A stretch of DNA of 16,347 nt, taken from contig PLNO01000189.1 in NCBI GenBank assembly GCA_003141795.1, positions 344 through 16,690 of the forward strand, given 5' to 3'. The notes below the pieces were generated by a model. That model made no database searches and was not told where the DNA came from. It saw only the letters and a program-made list of their open reading frames with translations. How positions within the stretch are numbered: position 1 is the stretch's first letter; every line of letters begins with the position of its first letter. The position numbers were made by a program, and so were the translations under genes. This DNA comes from Spirochaetaceae bacterium. GTDB taxonomy: Bacteria > Spirochaetota > Spirochaetia > SZUA-6 > Fen-1364. This document shows positions 5,967 to 12,859 of the stretch, piece by piece.

Positions 5967-7136
5967 ATGGAATCCTCGACGGACCTGCTGCGAGGCCTGT
6001 ATTTCCTCCGCAGCCTTTCCGAAGAGGAGCTCGCCCAGGTGGCGTCAGTCTGCCGGGAGGAGCGCTACGAGCCGGGGGTGATGGTCTGCAGGGAAGGGAC
6101 TCCGGCGGACAGGTTCTTCATCATCATCGACGGAAACGTCGAGGTCTGGAAGGGCTGGGGCGATCCCGAGGCCGACCTCCTCGCCGTGCACGGGGCGGGC
6201 CACATGTTCGGAGAGCTCGCGCTGATCGACGAGCTGCCCCGGAGCGCCACCGTGATCGCGCGCGACACCTCACGCCTTCTCTGCATCGGGAGGACGGACT
6301 TCCATCGGATCATCACGGAAAACTCCTCGGTGGCCCTGTCCGTCATGCGGTCGGTTTCCTCCATGGTGCGCGTCTCCAATGAAAACTTCGTGGAGAACCT
6401 CAGGAAACGCAACAAGGAGCTCGTCAGGGCGAACCGTAAGCTCTTAAGCGCCCAGACGCGGCTGGTGCGGGCGGAGAGGCTTTCCGTCCTGGGGAGGTTC
6501 TCCTCGCTGATCCTCCACGATATCCGCAATCCGCTGTCGATCCTCCGTGGATACGCGGAGATGGCGCTGCTCCACTCCGGGGACACGCAGCTGGTCGAGC
6601 GCAACGTCACGAGGATCATCGACGAGGCGGACAGGCTGAACAGGATCGCCGGGGAGCTCCTGGATTTTTCCCGTGGAGAGATCAGCCTCACCATGTCGAT
6701 CGTCGGCGTCCGCGACCTCGTGGACCGGGCCGTGAAGATAGTCACTGAGCGGTTCGCATCGCGGAAGATCGAAATCCGCACGGAGATCGAGTTCGACGGT
6801 CCGGTGATCCTTGACGCCGACCGCATGCTCCGGGTCCTGCTCAACCTCGCCGATAACTCGCGCAAGGCGATGCCCAAAGGCGGCCTGTTCACCATCAGAG
6901 CGTTCAGGGAGGACAAGCATCTGGTGCTTCTCGTTTCCGACACCGGCGAGGGAATGGAGAAAGAGGTGCAGTCGAGGCTCTTCGAGCCCTTTTTCACCTC
7001 CTCAAAGGAAGGCGGCACCGGCCTGGGCATGCTGATCGTCAAGAGCATCGTCGACGCTCACGAGGGCACACTCTCCTTTGTCAGCGCAAAGAACGAAGGC
7101 ACCACCTTCCGCATCGCTCTTCCGCTTCCCGCATAG
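5967..7136 (+). CDS. Cyclic-nucleotide-binding-domain histidine kinase, soluble
   Basis: 389 residues, with no membrane segments. Residues 5-125 form a cNMP-binding (CAP-type) domain whose phosphate-binding cassette FGELALIDELPRSATV (81-96) keeps the key Glu83 and Arg92, so it can plausibly bind cAMP or cGMP. A coiled-coil linker (about 140-175) follows. The HisKA H-box HDIRNPL has the phospho-acceptor His184. The ATPase domain has the N-box (Asn293 and Asn297), DTGEGM (325-330), FEPFF (339-343) and GGTGLGM (349-355). It should autophosphorylate in response to a cyclic nucleotide and pass the phosphate to a response regulator, none of which is encoded in the window. It is the last gene of the bactofilin operon. 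Only GGGG lies immediately before the ATG, so translation may depend on coupling to the bactofilin gene. Confidence 0.93.
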   Translation: MESSTDLLRGLYFLRSLSEEELAQVASVCREERYEPGVMVCREGTPADRFFIIIDGNVEVWKGWGDPEADLLAVHGAGHMFGELALIDELPRSATVIARDTSRLLCIGRTDFHRIITENSSVALSVMRSVSSMVRVSNENFVENLRKRNKELVRANRKLLSAQTRLVRAERLSVLGRFSSLILHDIRNPLSILRGYAEMALLHSGDTQLVERNVTRIIDEADRLNRIAGELLDFSRGEISLTMSIVGVRDLVDRAVKIVTERFASRKIEIRTEIEFDGPVILDADRMLRVLLNLADNSRKAMPKGGLFTIRAFREDKHLVLLVSDTGEGMEKEVQSRLFEPFFTSSKEGGTGLGMLIVKSIVDAHEGTLSFVSAKNEGTTFRIALPLPA

Positions 7137-7188
7137 CGTTCGCCGCGCCGGACCGCCCTCTCCGGCCCCGGATCGACAGCCCCGCCCC

Positions 7189-7217
7189 TTGACAATTTTG
7201 CCGTGCTCCATTACATA
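7189..7217 (+). promoter_or_regulatory. Promoter of the tRNA pair
   Basis: Perfect TTGACA (7189-7194), a 17-base spacer, then a weak TACATA (7212-7217) about 15 bases before the first tRNA. The -35 match and its position make it the likely tRNA promoter. A GCCGGA/TCCGGC hairpin (7147-7152, 7161-7166) before it lacks a T run, so some read-through from the kinase gene is possible. Confidence 0.55.
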
Positions 7218-7231
7218 TCTTTCGTACGCGC

Positions 7232-7302
7232 TTCCCGGTAGTGTAACGGTAGCACAAAAGACTCTGGATCTTTTTGTGGGGGTTCGAATCCTCCCCGGGA
7301 AA
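7232..7302 (+). tRNA. tRNA-Gln (anticodon CTG)
   Basis: A full cloverleaf folds. The acceptor stem TTCCCGG (7232-7238) pairs with CCGGGAA (7295-7301), with discriminator A7302. The anticodon stem AAAGA/TCTTT encloses CTCTGGA, giving anticodon CTG at 7264-7266. The T arm GGGGG/CCTCC closes TTCGAAT. It decodes CAG. The 3' CCA is not encoded. Confidence 0.95.
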
Positions 7303-7332
7303 AGACATTCGACGGGCGCGGTCCGTTGGTGC

Positions 7333-7404
7333 GGCCCCTTCGTCTATCGGTTAGGACATGAGATTCTCAATCTTAAAAGAGGGGTTCGATTCCCCTAGGG
7401 GCTA
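7333..7404 (+). tRNA. tRNA-Glu (anticodon CTC)
   Basis: The acceptor GGCCCCT (7333-7339) pairs with AGGGGCT (7397-7403; the first pair is G-U), with discriminator A7404. The anticodon stem encloses TTCTCAA, giving CTC at 7366-7368 and so decoding GAG. The T arm AGGGG/CCCCT closes TTCGATT. The CCA end is not encoded. It lies 30 bases after tRNA-Gln and shares its promoter and terminator. Its 3' half is a typical attachment target for integrases, relevant to the sequence just downstream. Confidence 0.95.
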
Positions 7405-7406
7405 AC

Positions 7407-7434
7407 GGGCGGCAGGGATGCCGCCCTTATATTT
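7407..7434 (+). terminator. Terminator of the tRNA unit
   Basis: GGGCGGCA (7407-7414) pairs perfectly with TGCCGCCC (7419-7426) across a GGGA loop, followed by TTATATTT. It starts two bases after the tRNA-Glu discriminator. Confidence 0.85.
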
Positions 7435-7517
7435 ATATATAATGTAATAATTTGGCAGACTCTCGACAGTCAATAAAATGCTTTGATACGCAAAATGGTA
7501 CGCTTTTGGAAAGTACT

Positions 7518-7638
7518 GGGGAGGCGGCCGTGGAGCGAAAGCCATATATCCTCTACCGCAGGGCGTGCTGATCACACGCAATTCGGCCGCTCAAGCGGTG
7601 GCAACAAAACTCAAGGGCCGTGGTTCGCTGGCCGCGTG
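7518..7638 (+). pseudogene. Possible remnant of a tyrosine integrase start, downstream of tRNA-Glu
   Basis: A strong GGGGAGG ribosome site (7518-7524) stands five bases before a GTG at 7530. The reading frame gives VERKPYILYRRAC and then stops at 7569. The basic 'RKPY-hydrophobic-Y-RR' opening resembles the N-terminus of phage-type tyrosine recombinases. A second frame over the following bases reads SAAQAVATKLKGRGSL, which resembles the next helix of such proteins, as if an internal deletion had shifted the frame. No catalytic part survives before guaD begins on the other strand. The patch from 7427 to about 7520 is AT-rich, unlike its surroundings. The position beside a tRNA supports the idea, but the similarity rests on a dozen residues. 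The 7405-7638 gap holds nothing else recognisable besides the terminator. Confidence 0.35.
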
Positions 7639-9012
7639 CTACCGAATCTGCCGACCGCCGACCCACACCGACGCGATGTTGGGTCGCGTCGCGGTGTAGA
7701 CGATCTTCTGGAGGATCTTCTCCCCGACGTCGAGATCCTCCCACAGGCGGATCGAGCCCAGCTTCGCGGCAGTGTCAACGGCCACAGCATCGAAGAAGTT
7801 CCCGGGGGTGAAGTTTCCGATGGGAAGATCGAGGGCGATTCCTCCTCCCGTGGTCGCTATGTAGAATGCGTCGCGGAAGTCGACACGGCTGTTCGGCCGG
7901 CCTCGGCGTTCCTCCGGCGGAAAGCGGGGGTCGTTGCCTGTTTCGAGCATGCGCGAGACGGAGACCGTCTCCCTCATTGCATCGAACAGAGAGCTGGACG
8001 GCCCGCCGGAGATGTCTGTGCCGAGGGCGACGTGCAAGCCGCGCTCGAGCGCGAAACGCAGCGGGAATACGGCGCTGGAGAAATAAGCGTTCGACAGCGG
8101 GCAGTGGGAGACCGCCGATCCGCGTGCCTTGAACACGTCCATGTCGCTCAGCGTGAGGTGGGGAGCGTGGCCGAGCACGCTCTTGCGGCCGAGCAATCCG
8201 AACCGGTCCAGGCTCTCGGTATCCGTCATGCCGAACCGCTCGATGACGAACCTGTGCTCCCAGTCGCCTTCCGAGCAGTGCGTCTGCACGTGACAGCCCA
8301 GCTCCTTCGCCAGTGCTCCCAGACCCGAAAGTGAAGCGTCGGTGCAGGAGGGTATGAATCGCGGGGAGACCACCGCCATGACCCGACCGTCCGCGTTGTC
8401 GGGGTTCGAGCGCACGTAGTCGAAGAGGTCGGCGGTCCCCCGGATCGCCTCCTCGGCTGACGCGTCCCGGTAGTAGTCGGGGCATTGCTCCCTGTGGTCC
8501 ATGGCCACCTTGCCAACCAGAGCCCGTTGTCCCTTTTCCAGGCAGATATCGGCGAGAAGACGCGTGGCGTCCTGATGGATCGTGGCGTAGTAGAGCGCCG
8601 TCGTCGTGCCGACGGAGATGAGGTCAGCCACGAGGAGCGAGTAGGCCCGGCGCGCGAATGCGATGTCCGCGTACCGGGCCTCGAGCGGGAACGTGTACTT
8701 GTAGAGCCACTCCTCGAGGGGCACGTCGAGTGCCTGGCCGAGTTGCGGGTACTGGGGGGCGTGCACGTGGGTATCGATGAGCCCGGGCAGAAGATAGGTG
8801 CCTTCGGGCAGCCGGACGAGAGCCCCGGCTTCCGCGGCGCTCCGCCGTTTCGCTTCGTAGCCCACTTCCTCCGGCCTGAGAAGCGATTCGATTGTACCGT
8901 CCTGCCCGACAGTGATGAGCGCATCGGTGAGCACGTCGACGGTTTTCCTGTGCGGCATGTGAAAGCCGTTCGTAAGGATCGTCTTGCCCCTCAGATGGTT
9001 CGTCGGATCCAT
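7639..9012 (-). CDS. guaD: Guanine deaminase
   Basis: 457 residues of the amidohydrolase superfamily; it hydrolyses guanine to xanthine and ammonia in the cytoplasm. PGLIDTHVHAPQY (76-88) carries metal ligands His82 and His84. Others are His245 (QTHCSEG), His282 (LGHAPHL) and Asp333 (GTDISGG). SPRFIPSC (216-223) is the guanine-contacting stretch of the family, with its Arg218. EEWLYKYTFPLE and YYATIHQD also match guanine deaminases, and the length is normal. The start at 9012 follows an AGGAGGGAG ribosome site; upstream ATGs in frame run into the ATPase gene. It is the last gene of the seven-gene operon, 31 bases after the second ATPase gene. Its likely job there is processing an imported purine. 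No convincing terminator follows. Confidence 0.93.
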   Translation of the reverse strand: MDPTNHLRGKTILTNGFHMPHRKTVDVLTDALITVGQDGTIESLLRPEEVGYEAKRRSAAEAGALVRLPEGTYLLPGLIDTHVHAPQYPQLGQALDVPLEEWLYKYTFPLEARYADIAFARRAYSLLVADLISVGTTTALYYATIHQDATRLLADICLEKGQRALVGKVAMDHREQCPDYYRDASAEEAIRGTADLFDYVRSNPDNADGRVMAVVSPRFIPSCTDASLSGLGALAKELGCHVQTHCSEGDWEHRFVIERFGMTDTESLDRFGLLGRKSVLGHAPHLTLSDMDVFKARGSAVSHCPLSNAYFSSAVFPLRFALERGLHVALGTDISGGPSSSLFDAMRETVSVSRMLETGNDPRFPPEERRGRPNSRVDFRDAFYIATTGGGIALDLPIGNFTPGNFFDAVAVDTAAKLGSIRLWEDLDVGEKILQKIVYTATRPNIASVWVGGRQIR

Positions 9013-9043
9013 GAGTATCACTCCCTCCTGGCGGCGACGGATG

Positions 9044-10027
9044 TCATGAGCCATCTGCTCCCGCCACGAGATGGCAGGCCACCCGGTGTCCCTCCGCGAC
9101 CCGTACCAGCTTCGGCTCCACGGACCGGCACTTCTCCACCGCGACCGGGCATCGCGTGTGGAACTTGCATCCGGGCGGTGGATTCGAGGCTGAAGGCAGG
9201 CTGCCCGAAAGGATCTCCCTGCTGCTCTGCCGGTTCGGATGGTCACGCGGCACCGACGAGAGCAGGGCTCGCGAATAGGGATGCAGGGGACCGGCGAAGA
9301 ACCGAGCCGTCTCCGTCTCCTCGACGAGCGTGCCGAGATACATCACGGCGATCCGGTCGGTCACGGTGCGCACGACGGCCAGATCGTGCGAAATGAACAG
9401 ATAGGTGAGGGAGTACTCGGCCCGCAGGTCCTGTAGCAGATTCAGGATCTGCGCCTGGATGCTGACGTCGAGCGCGCTCACCGGCTCATCTGCGACGATG
9501 AAGCGCGGCCTCGTCACGAGCGCCCTCGCGATGACGATCCGCTGGCGCTGCCCGCCGGAGAACTCGTGGGGGAAGCGACGCGCGGAGAGCTCGGGAATAC
9601 CGCAGCGCTCGAGGATCGTGCGCGCCTGTTTCGCCGCCTCGGACGAGGACGCCAGCCTGTGGACGATCAGTGGCTCCGCGACTATGTCCTGGACGCGCAT
9701 GCGCGGGTTCAACGAGCCGTACGGATCCTGGAAGACCATCTGCATTTCCCGCCGCAGGGACCGGAGCTCGGCGCGGGAGGCGGCCATGACGTCACGGCCG
9801 TCGAAGAGGATCGATCCGCTCGTCGGCGGGACGAGGCGCAGGAGGGAGCGTCCGATCGTCGACTTGCCGCAGCCCGACTCGCCGACGAGCCCGTAGCTCT
9901 CGCCGGACCGTATGGAGAAGCTGACGCCGTCGACGGCGCGGACCTCCGGTCTTCGCCCGCCGAAGAACTGGTAGTGACCGCGGAAGAAGGTTTGCAGGTT
10001 CTCGAGCTCCACGAGGGTGGCGTTCAC
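9044..10027 (-). CDS. ABC transporter ATPase, DppF/OppF type
   Basis: 327 residues, the usual length for this subfamily. It is one of two ATPases that power uptake through the membrane pair encoded upstream. Walker A is GESGCGKST (49-57), followed by Q-loop MVFQDP (97-102), signature FSGGQRQR (156-163), Walker B FIVADEP (177-183) and switch His214. A C-terminal oligopeptide-transporter extension (about 240-327) contains GCKFHTRC (286-293) and further cysteines at 300 and 318. The GTG start overlaps the preceding stop as GTGA, with AGGGGG upstream; the open frame extends 50 codons further without similarity. Dpp/Opp systems import peptides, nickel, heme, opines or other small solutes, so the family alone does not fix the substrate. 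Confidence 0.93.
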   Translation of the reverse strand: MNATLVELENLQTFFRGHYQFFGGRRPEVRAVDGVSFSIRSGESYGLVGESGCGKSTIGRSLLRLVPPTSGSILFDGRDVMAASRAELRSLRREMQMVFQDPYGSLNPRMRVQDIVAEPLIVHRLASSSEAAKQARTILERCGIPELSARRFPHEFSGGQRQRIVIARALVTRPRFIVADEPVSALDVSIQAQILNLLQDLRAEYSLTYLFISHDLAVVRTVTDRIAVMYLGTLVEETETARFFAGPLHPYSRALLSSVPRDHPNRQSSREILSGSLPSASNPPPGCKFHTRCPVAVEKCRSVEPKLVRVAEGHRVACHLVAGADGS

Positions 10028-11043
10028 GATCCACCCCCTGCGGCGGAAGCGGGCGGAGCGTTTCCCTGCCCATACAGCCAGCACGCGACCTGCTGATTCT
10101 CTCTGGCAGGACGCCATGCAGGTCGTTCGTGCGCGCAGATATCCATGACCATCTCGCACCGGGGGTGGAACGGGCATCCAGCGGGCCGGGATTCCAGGGA
10201 CGGAACCTGACCCGGGATCGCGCGGAGCCTCGACGGGGCTCCCTCCAGCGTGGGCCGCGCCGAAAGCAAGGACCGCGTGTAGGGGTGAGCCGGTTCGTCG
10301 AAGAGCCGCCCGACGCCGGTGCGCTCCATGAGCTGTCCGCCGTACATCACCATGACCTCGTCGGCGACCTCGGCGATGACGCCCAGATGGTGTGAGATGA
10401 AGAGGACGGCGATCCCGGTGTCGCGTTGCAGTCTCTTGAGCAGCGCGAGGATCTGGGCCTGGATCGTGACGTCCAGAGCGGTGGTGGGCTCATCGGCGAT
10501 GAGCAGTTGCGGGCCCGGAGCCAGCGCCATCGCGATCATCGCGCGCTGCCGCATCCCGCCGCTGAGCTGGAAGGGGTACTCGTCGTAGACGAGATCCGGC
10601 CTGGGAATACCCACGGTGTCGAGGAGCTCGACCGTGCGCGAGCGGGCCTGCCGACGGCCGAGGCTCGAATGCCGGCGAAGGCTCTCCGCGATCTGCTCCC
10701 CGATCGCATAGAGGGGATCGAACGAGGTCTGTGGCTCCTGGAAGATCATGCCGATCCGCTTCCCGCGTACGCCGCGCAGCTCGCGCTCGGAAAGCCCGCG
10801 GAGCTCCTTTCCGCCGAGGAGCACTTCGCCCGCGTCGATGCGCGCCCTCTTGGGCAACAGGCCCAGGATGCTCATGGAGATCAGGGTCTTTCCGCTGCCG
10901 GATTCCCCGACGATGCCGAGGACTTGGCCGTTTCTGAGATCGAAGCTCACGTCATCCACCACGGGAAAGGTTCCGCGCGGCGTATCGATGACGGTCCGCA
11001 GGTTGCGGATGCTGAGGAGCACTCCTGCTTCCCGGGAGCTCAT
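10024..11043 (-). CDS. ABC transporter ATPase, DppD/OppD type
   Basis: 339 residues. It forms the heterodimeric motor with the adjacent ATPase. Walker A is GESGSGKT (46-53), with MIFQEP (99-104) as Q loop, signature LSGGMRQR (160-167), Walker B LLIADEP (180-186) and switch His219. The C-terminal extension has GCPFHPRC (289-296) plus Cys303 and Cys321. In some homologues (mycobacterial OppD, for example) equivalent cysteines hold an iron-sulfur cluster; whether they do here is unknown. The ATG overlaps the permease stop as ATGA and follows GAGGGGGA. The four-base overlaps on both sides indicate coupled translation. Confidence 0.94.
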   Translation of the reverse strand: MSSREAGVLLSIRNLRTVIDTPRGTFPVVDDVSFDLRNGQVLGIVGESGSGKTLISMSILGLLPKRARIDAGEVLLGGKELRGLSERELRGVRGKRIGMIFQEPQTSFDPLYAIGEQIAESLRRHSSLGRRQARSRTVELLDTVGIPRPDLVYDEYPFQLSGGMRQRAMIAMALAPGPQLLIADEPTTALDVTIQAQILALLKRLQRDTGIAVLFISHHLGVIAEVADEVMVMYGGQLMERTGVGRLFDEPAHPYTRSLLSARPTLEGAPSRLRAIPGQVPSLESRPAGCPFHPRCEMVMDICAHERPAWRPARENQQVACWLYGQGNAPPASAAGGGS

Positions 11044-11948
11044 CGTGCGTCCCCCTCGCCGGGGTCGAAGTAGTCGCGGAGGAAATCCCCGACGATGTTG
11101 ATGGCGAGTATGATCAACATGAGAACGACGCCGGGGAAAACAACGATCCACCACGCGGAGAAGAAGGTCTGCTGGGCGTCACTGAGGATTCCCCCCAGAG
11201 TCGGCGTGGGAGACGGGACACCGAGCCCGAGGAAGCTGAGCGTCGCCTCGGAGATGATCATCTGTCCCATGGTGAGGGTCGCGTTGACGAGGATGAGGCC
11301 GACGGTCTGCGGGAGAATGTGGCGCACGAGGATCCGGGGCCTGCTGCACCCGATGGAGTCCGCCGCCTCGATGAAGCTGTACTCCCGAATCCTCAGCACC
11401 TCGCCCCGCACCAGCTTGGCGAACGTCACCCAGCCGGTGAAGCCCAGCACCAGGGCGACGTTCGTGAGACCGGGTCCGACCGCTGCAACCACCGCGATCG
11501 CAAGAACGACGAACGGCAATGCCAGGAGCGCGTCGACGATCCGCATTATGACGCTGTCGAGCGCACCGCCCACGTACCCCGCGATGAGCCCGAGGGCGAC
11601 CCCGACGATCGTGGCGATGAGAACGGCCAGCGCGGAGAGGGCGAGCGATATGCGGATGGCCAGCAGGATGCGCGCCGCCAGATCCCGTCCAAGGGAATCC
11701 GTGCCCATGAAGGCTGGCAGGGTCGACTGGCTCCCCGGGAGGTGGTCGACATGAACTTGTGGCGGCATCAGCGATCTCATGAGGTTCTGCTTGAGCGGGT
11801 CGACGGGATAGGCAGACGCGAAGATCGCCGCGATGATCGCGAGGGCAAGCACGATGTGGGCAGCCAGCGCCAGGGGCCGCCGCCGCAGAGAGGCGAGGTA
11901 CTTCTTCTGCCTGACGGGGGCGGCGTTGTCAGGAACGCTCAGCGCCAC
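11040..11948 (-). CDS. ABC transporter permease, DppC/OppC type
   Basis: 302 residues, an inner-membrane permease with about six membrane segments; the first is around residues 25-45. The MGTDSLGRDLAARIL stretch near 80-95 is the DppC/OppC N-terminal signature. EAADSIGCSRPRILVRHILP is the EAA loop that docks on an ATPase. LSFLGLGVPSPTPTLGGIL is also typical of the family. There is no ATG near the expected start. A GTG at 11948, overlapping the end of the other permease gene by ten bases, is the best choice. The open frame extends far upstream, antisense-free but without family similarity, and is spurious there. Confidence 0.92.
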   Translation of the reverse strand: MALSVPDNAAPVRQKKYLASLRRRPLALAAHIVLALAIIAAIFASAYPVDPLKQNLMRSLMPPQVHVDHLPGSQSTLPAFMGTDSLGRDLAARILLAIRISLALSALAVLIATIVGVALGLIAGYVGGALDSVIMRIVDALLALPFVVLAIAVVAAVGPGLTNVALVLGFTGWVTFAKLVRGEVLRIREYSFIEAADSIGCSRPRILVRHILPQTVGLILVNATLTMGQMIISEATLSFLGLGVPSPTPTLGGILSDAQQTFFSAWWIVVFPGVVLMLIILAINIVGDFLRDYFDPGEGDAR

Positions 11949-12859
11949 ACGCGCACCCGCGGGTCGATGGTCCCGTAGGCAAGGTCGAGAACCATGCTGA
12001 AAGCCAGGATGAACAGGGCGATGAAGAAGGTCGTGGCAATGACGACCGGGTAGTCGCGTCCGTAGGCGGCCTGCGCGAGCAACTGGCCGATGCCCGGCCA
12101 TCCGAACACCGATTCTACGACGACGGAGCCCCCGATGACGAAGCGCATCTGCAGCGAGAGCTGCGTCAGCACGGGGATGGAAGCGTTCTTGAGGACGTGC
12201 TTGAACAGCACCTGGTTCCCTCCGAGTCCCTTCGATCTGACGACGGTCACGAAGGGTTGGGAAAGCACGTCGAGCATGCTCGCCCGGGTGACGCGGACGA
12301 TACCCGCCAGCAGAAACAGCGCGATCGACACGGAGGGAAGAACCAGGTGGGCAAGGGTGCCGTACCCTGACGGAGGCAGAACGGGGAATACGACTCCGAA
12401 AACGAAGATCAAGAGGAGCGCTATCCAGAAGACCGGCATGGCCTGTCCCACCATGCTCACGAGCATTGCGGTGGCATCCGCGGCGGTTCCGCGCCGTACG
12501 GCGGCCCACATGCCGAGTGGAATGCCCACCAATGTGGCAAGCGCAAGTGCGGTGAACGCCAGGAGAAGCGTCGCGGGCAGCCTCTGCAGGACCACCTGCA
12601 GCGCGGGCTGCTGCGTGCGGATCGAGTTCCCGAACTTGAGAAGAGATACCTGCAGGAGGAAATCCATGTAGCGCAGGCCGAGCGGTTTGTCGAATCCGAA
12701 CGCGGCGCGCATTTCGGCCACCTCATGCTCGGAGGCGGTCGGCGATACCATCATGCGAATGGGATCGCCGGACATATTGAGCACGAGGAAGACAACCGAC
12801 ACGATGATGAGGATCGTGACGATGGCCTGAAAGATCCTCTGCCCGATGAACCTAAGCAC
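11939..12859 (-). CDS. ABC transporter permease, DppB/OppB type
   Basis: 306 residues. It is the second membrane subunit and pairs with the DppC-type protein. It starts MLRFIGQRIFQAI, followed by a first membrane segment (about 9-30), as in DppB. There are five further segments, the motif AFGFDKPLGLRYMDFL in the periplasmic loop, and VVRSKGLGGNQVLFKHVLKNA as the ATPase-docking loop. SVVVESVFGWPGIGQLL is a family hallmark. The GTG start overlaps the adenine deaminase gene's stop by eight bases, so the enzyme and permease are translated in a coupled way. The open frame continues upstream inside the deaminase gene in another frame and is not coding there. Confidence 0.93.
   Translation of the reverse strand: MLRFIGQRIFQAIVTILIIVSVVFLVLNMSGDPIRMMVSPTASEHEVAEMRAAFGFDKPLGLRYMDFLLQVSLLKFGNSIRTQQPALQVVLQRLPATLLLAFTALALATLVGIPLGMWAAVRRGTAADATAMLVSMVGQAMPVFWIALLLIFVFGVVFPVLPPSGYGTLAHLVLPSVSIALFLLAGIVRVTRASMLDVLSQPFVTVVRSKGLGGNQVLFKHVLKNASIPVLTQLSLQMRFVIGGSVVVESVFGWPGIGQLLAQAAYGRDYPVVIATTFFIALFILAFSMVLDLAYGTIDPRVRVWR

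Noticed and set aside
7147..7166. Terminator after the histidine kinase gene
   Set aside because: GCCGGA/TCCGGC forms a hairpin but no T run follows, so it was not called a terminator.
7333..7404. A duplicated tRNA-Glu 3' end as a right attachment site within the window
   Set aside because: No second copy of the T-arm and acceptor sequence was seen downstream to 16347.
7587..7638. Terminator after guaD
   Set aside because: The short GGCC-type and CCGCT/AGCGG pairings downstream of the stop are weak and not followed by a proper T run on the - strand.
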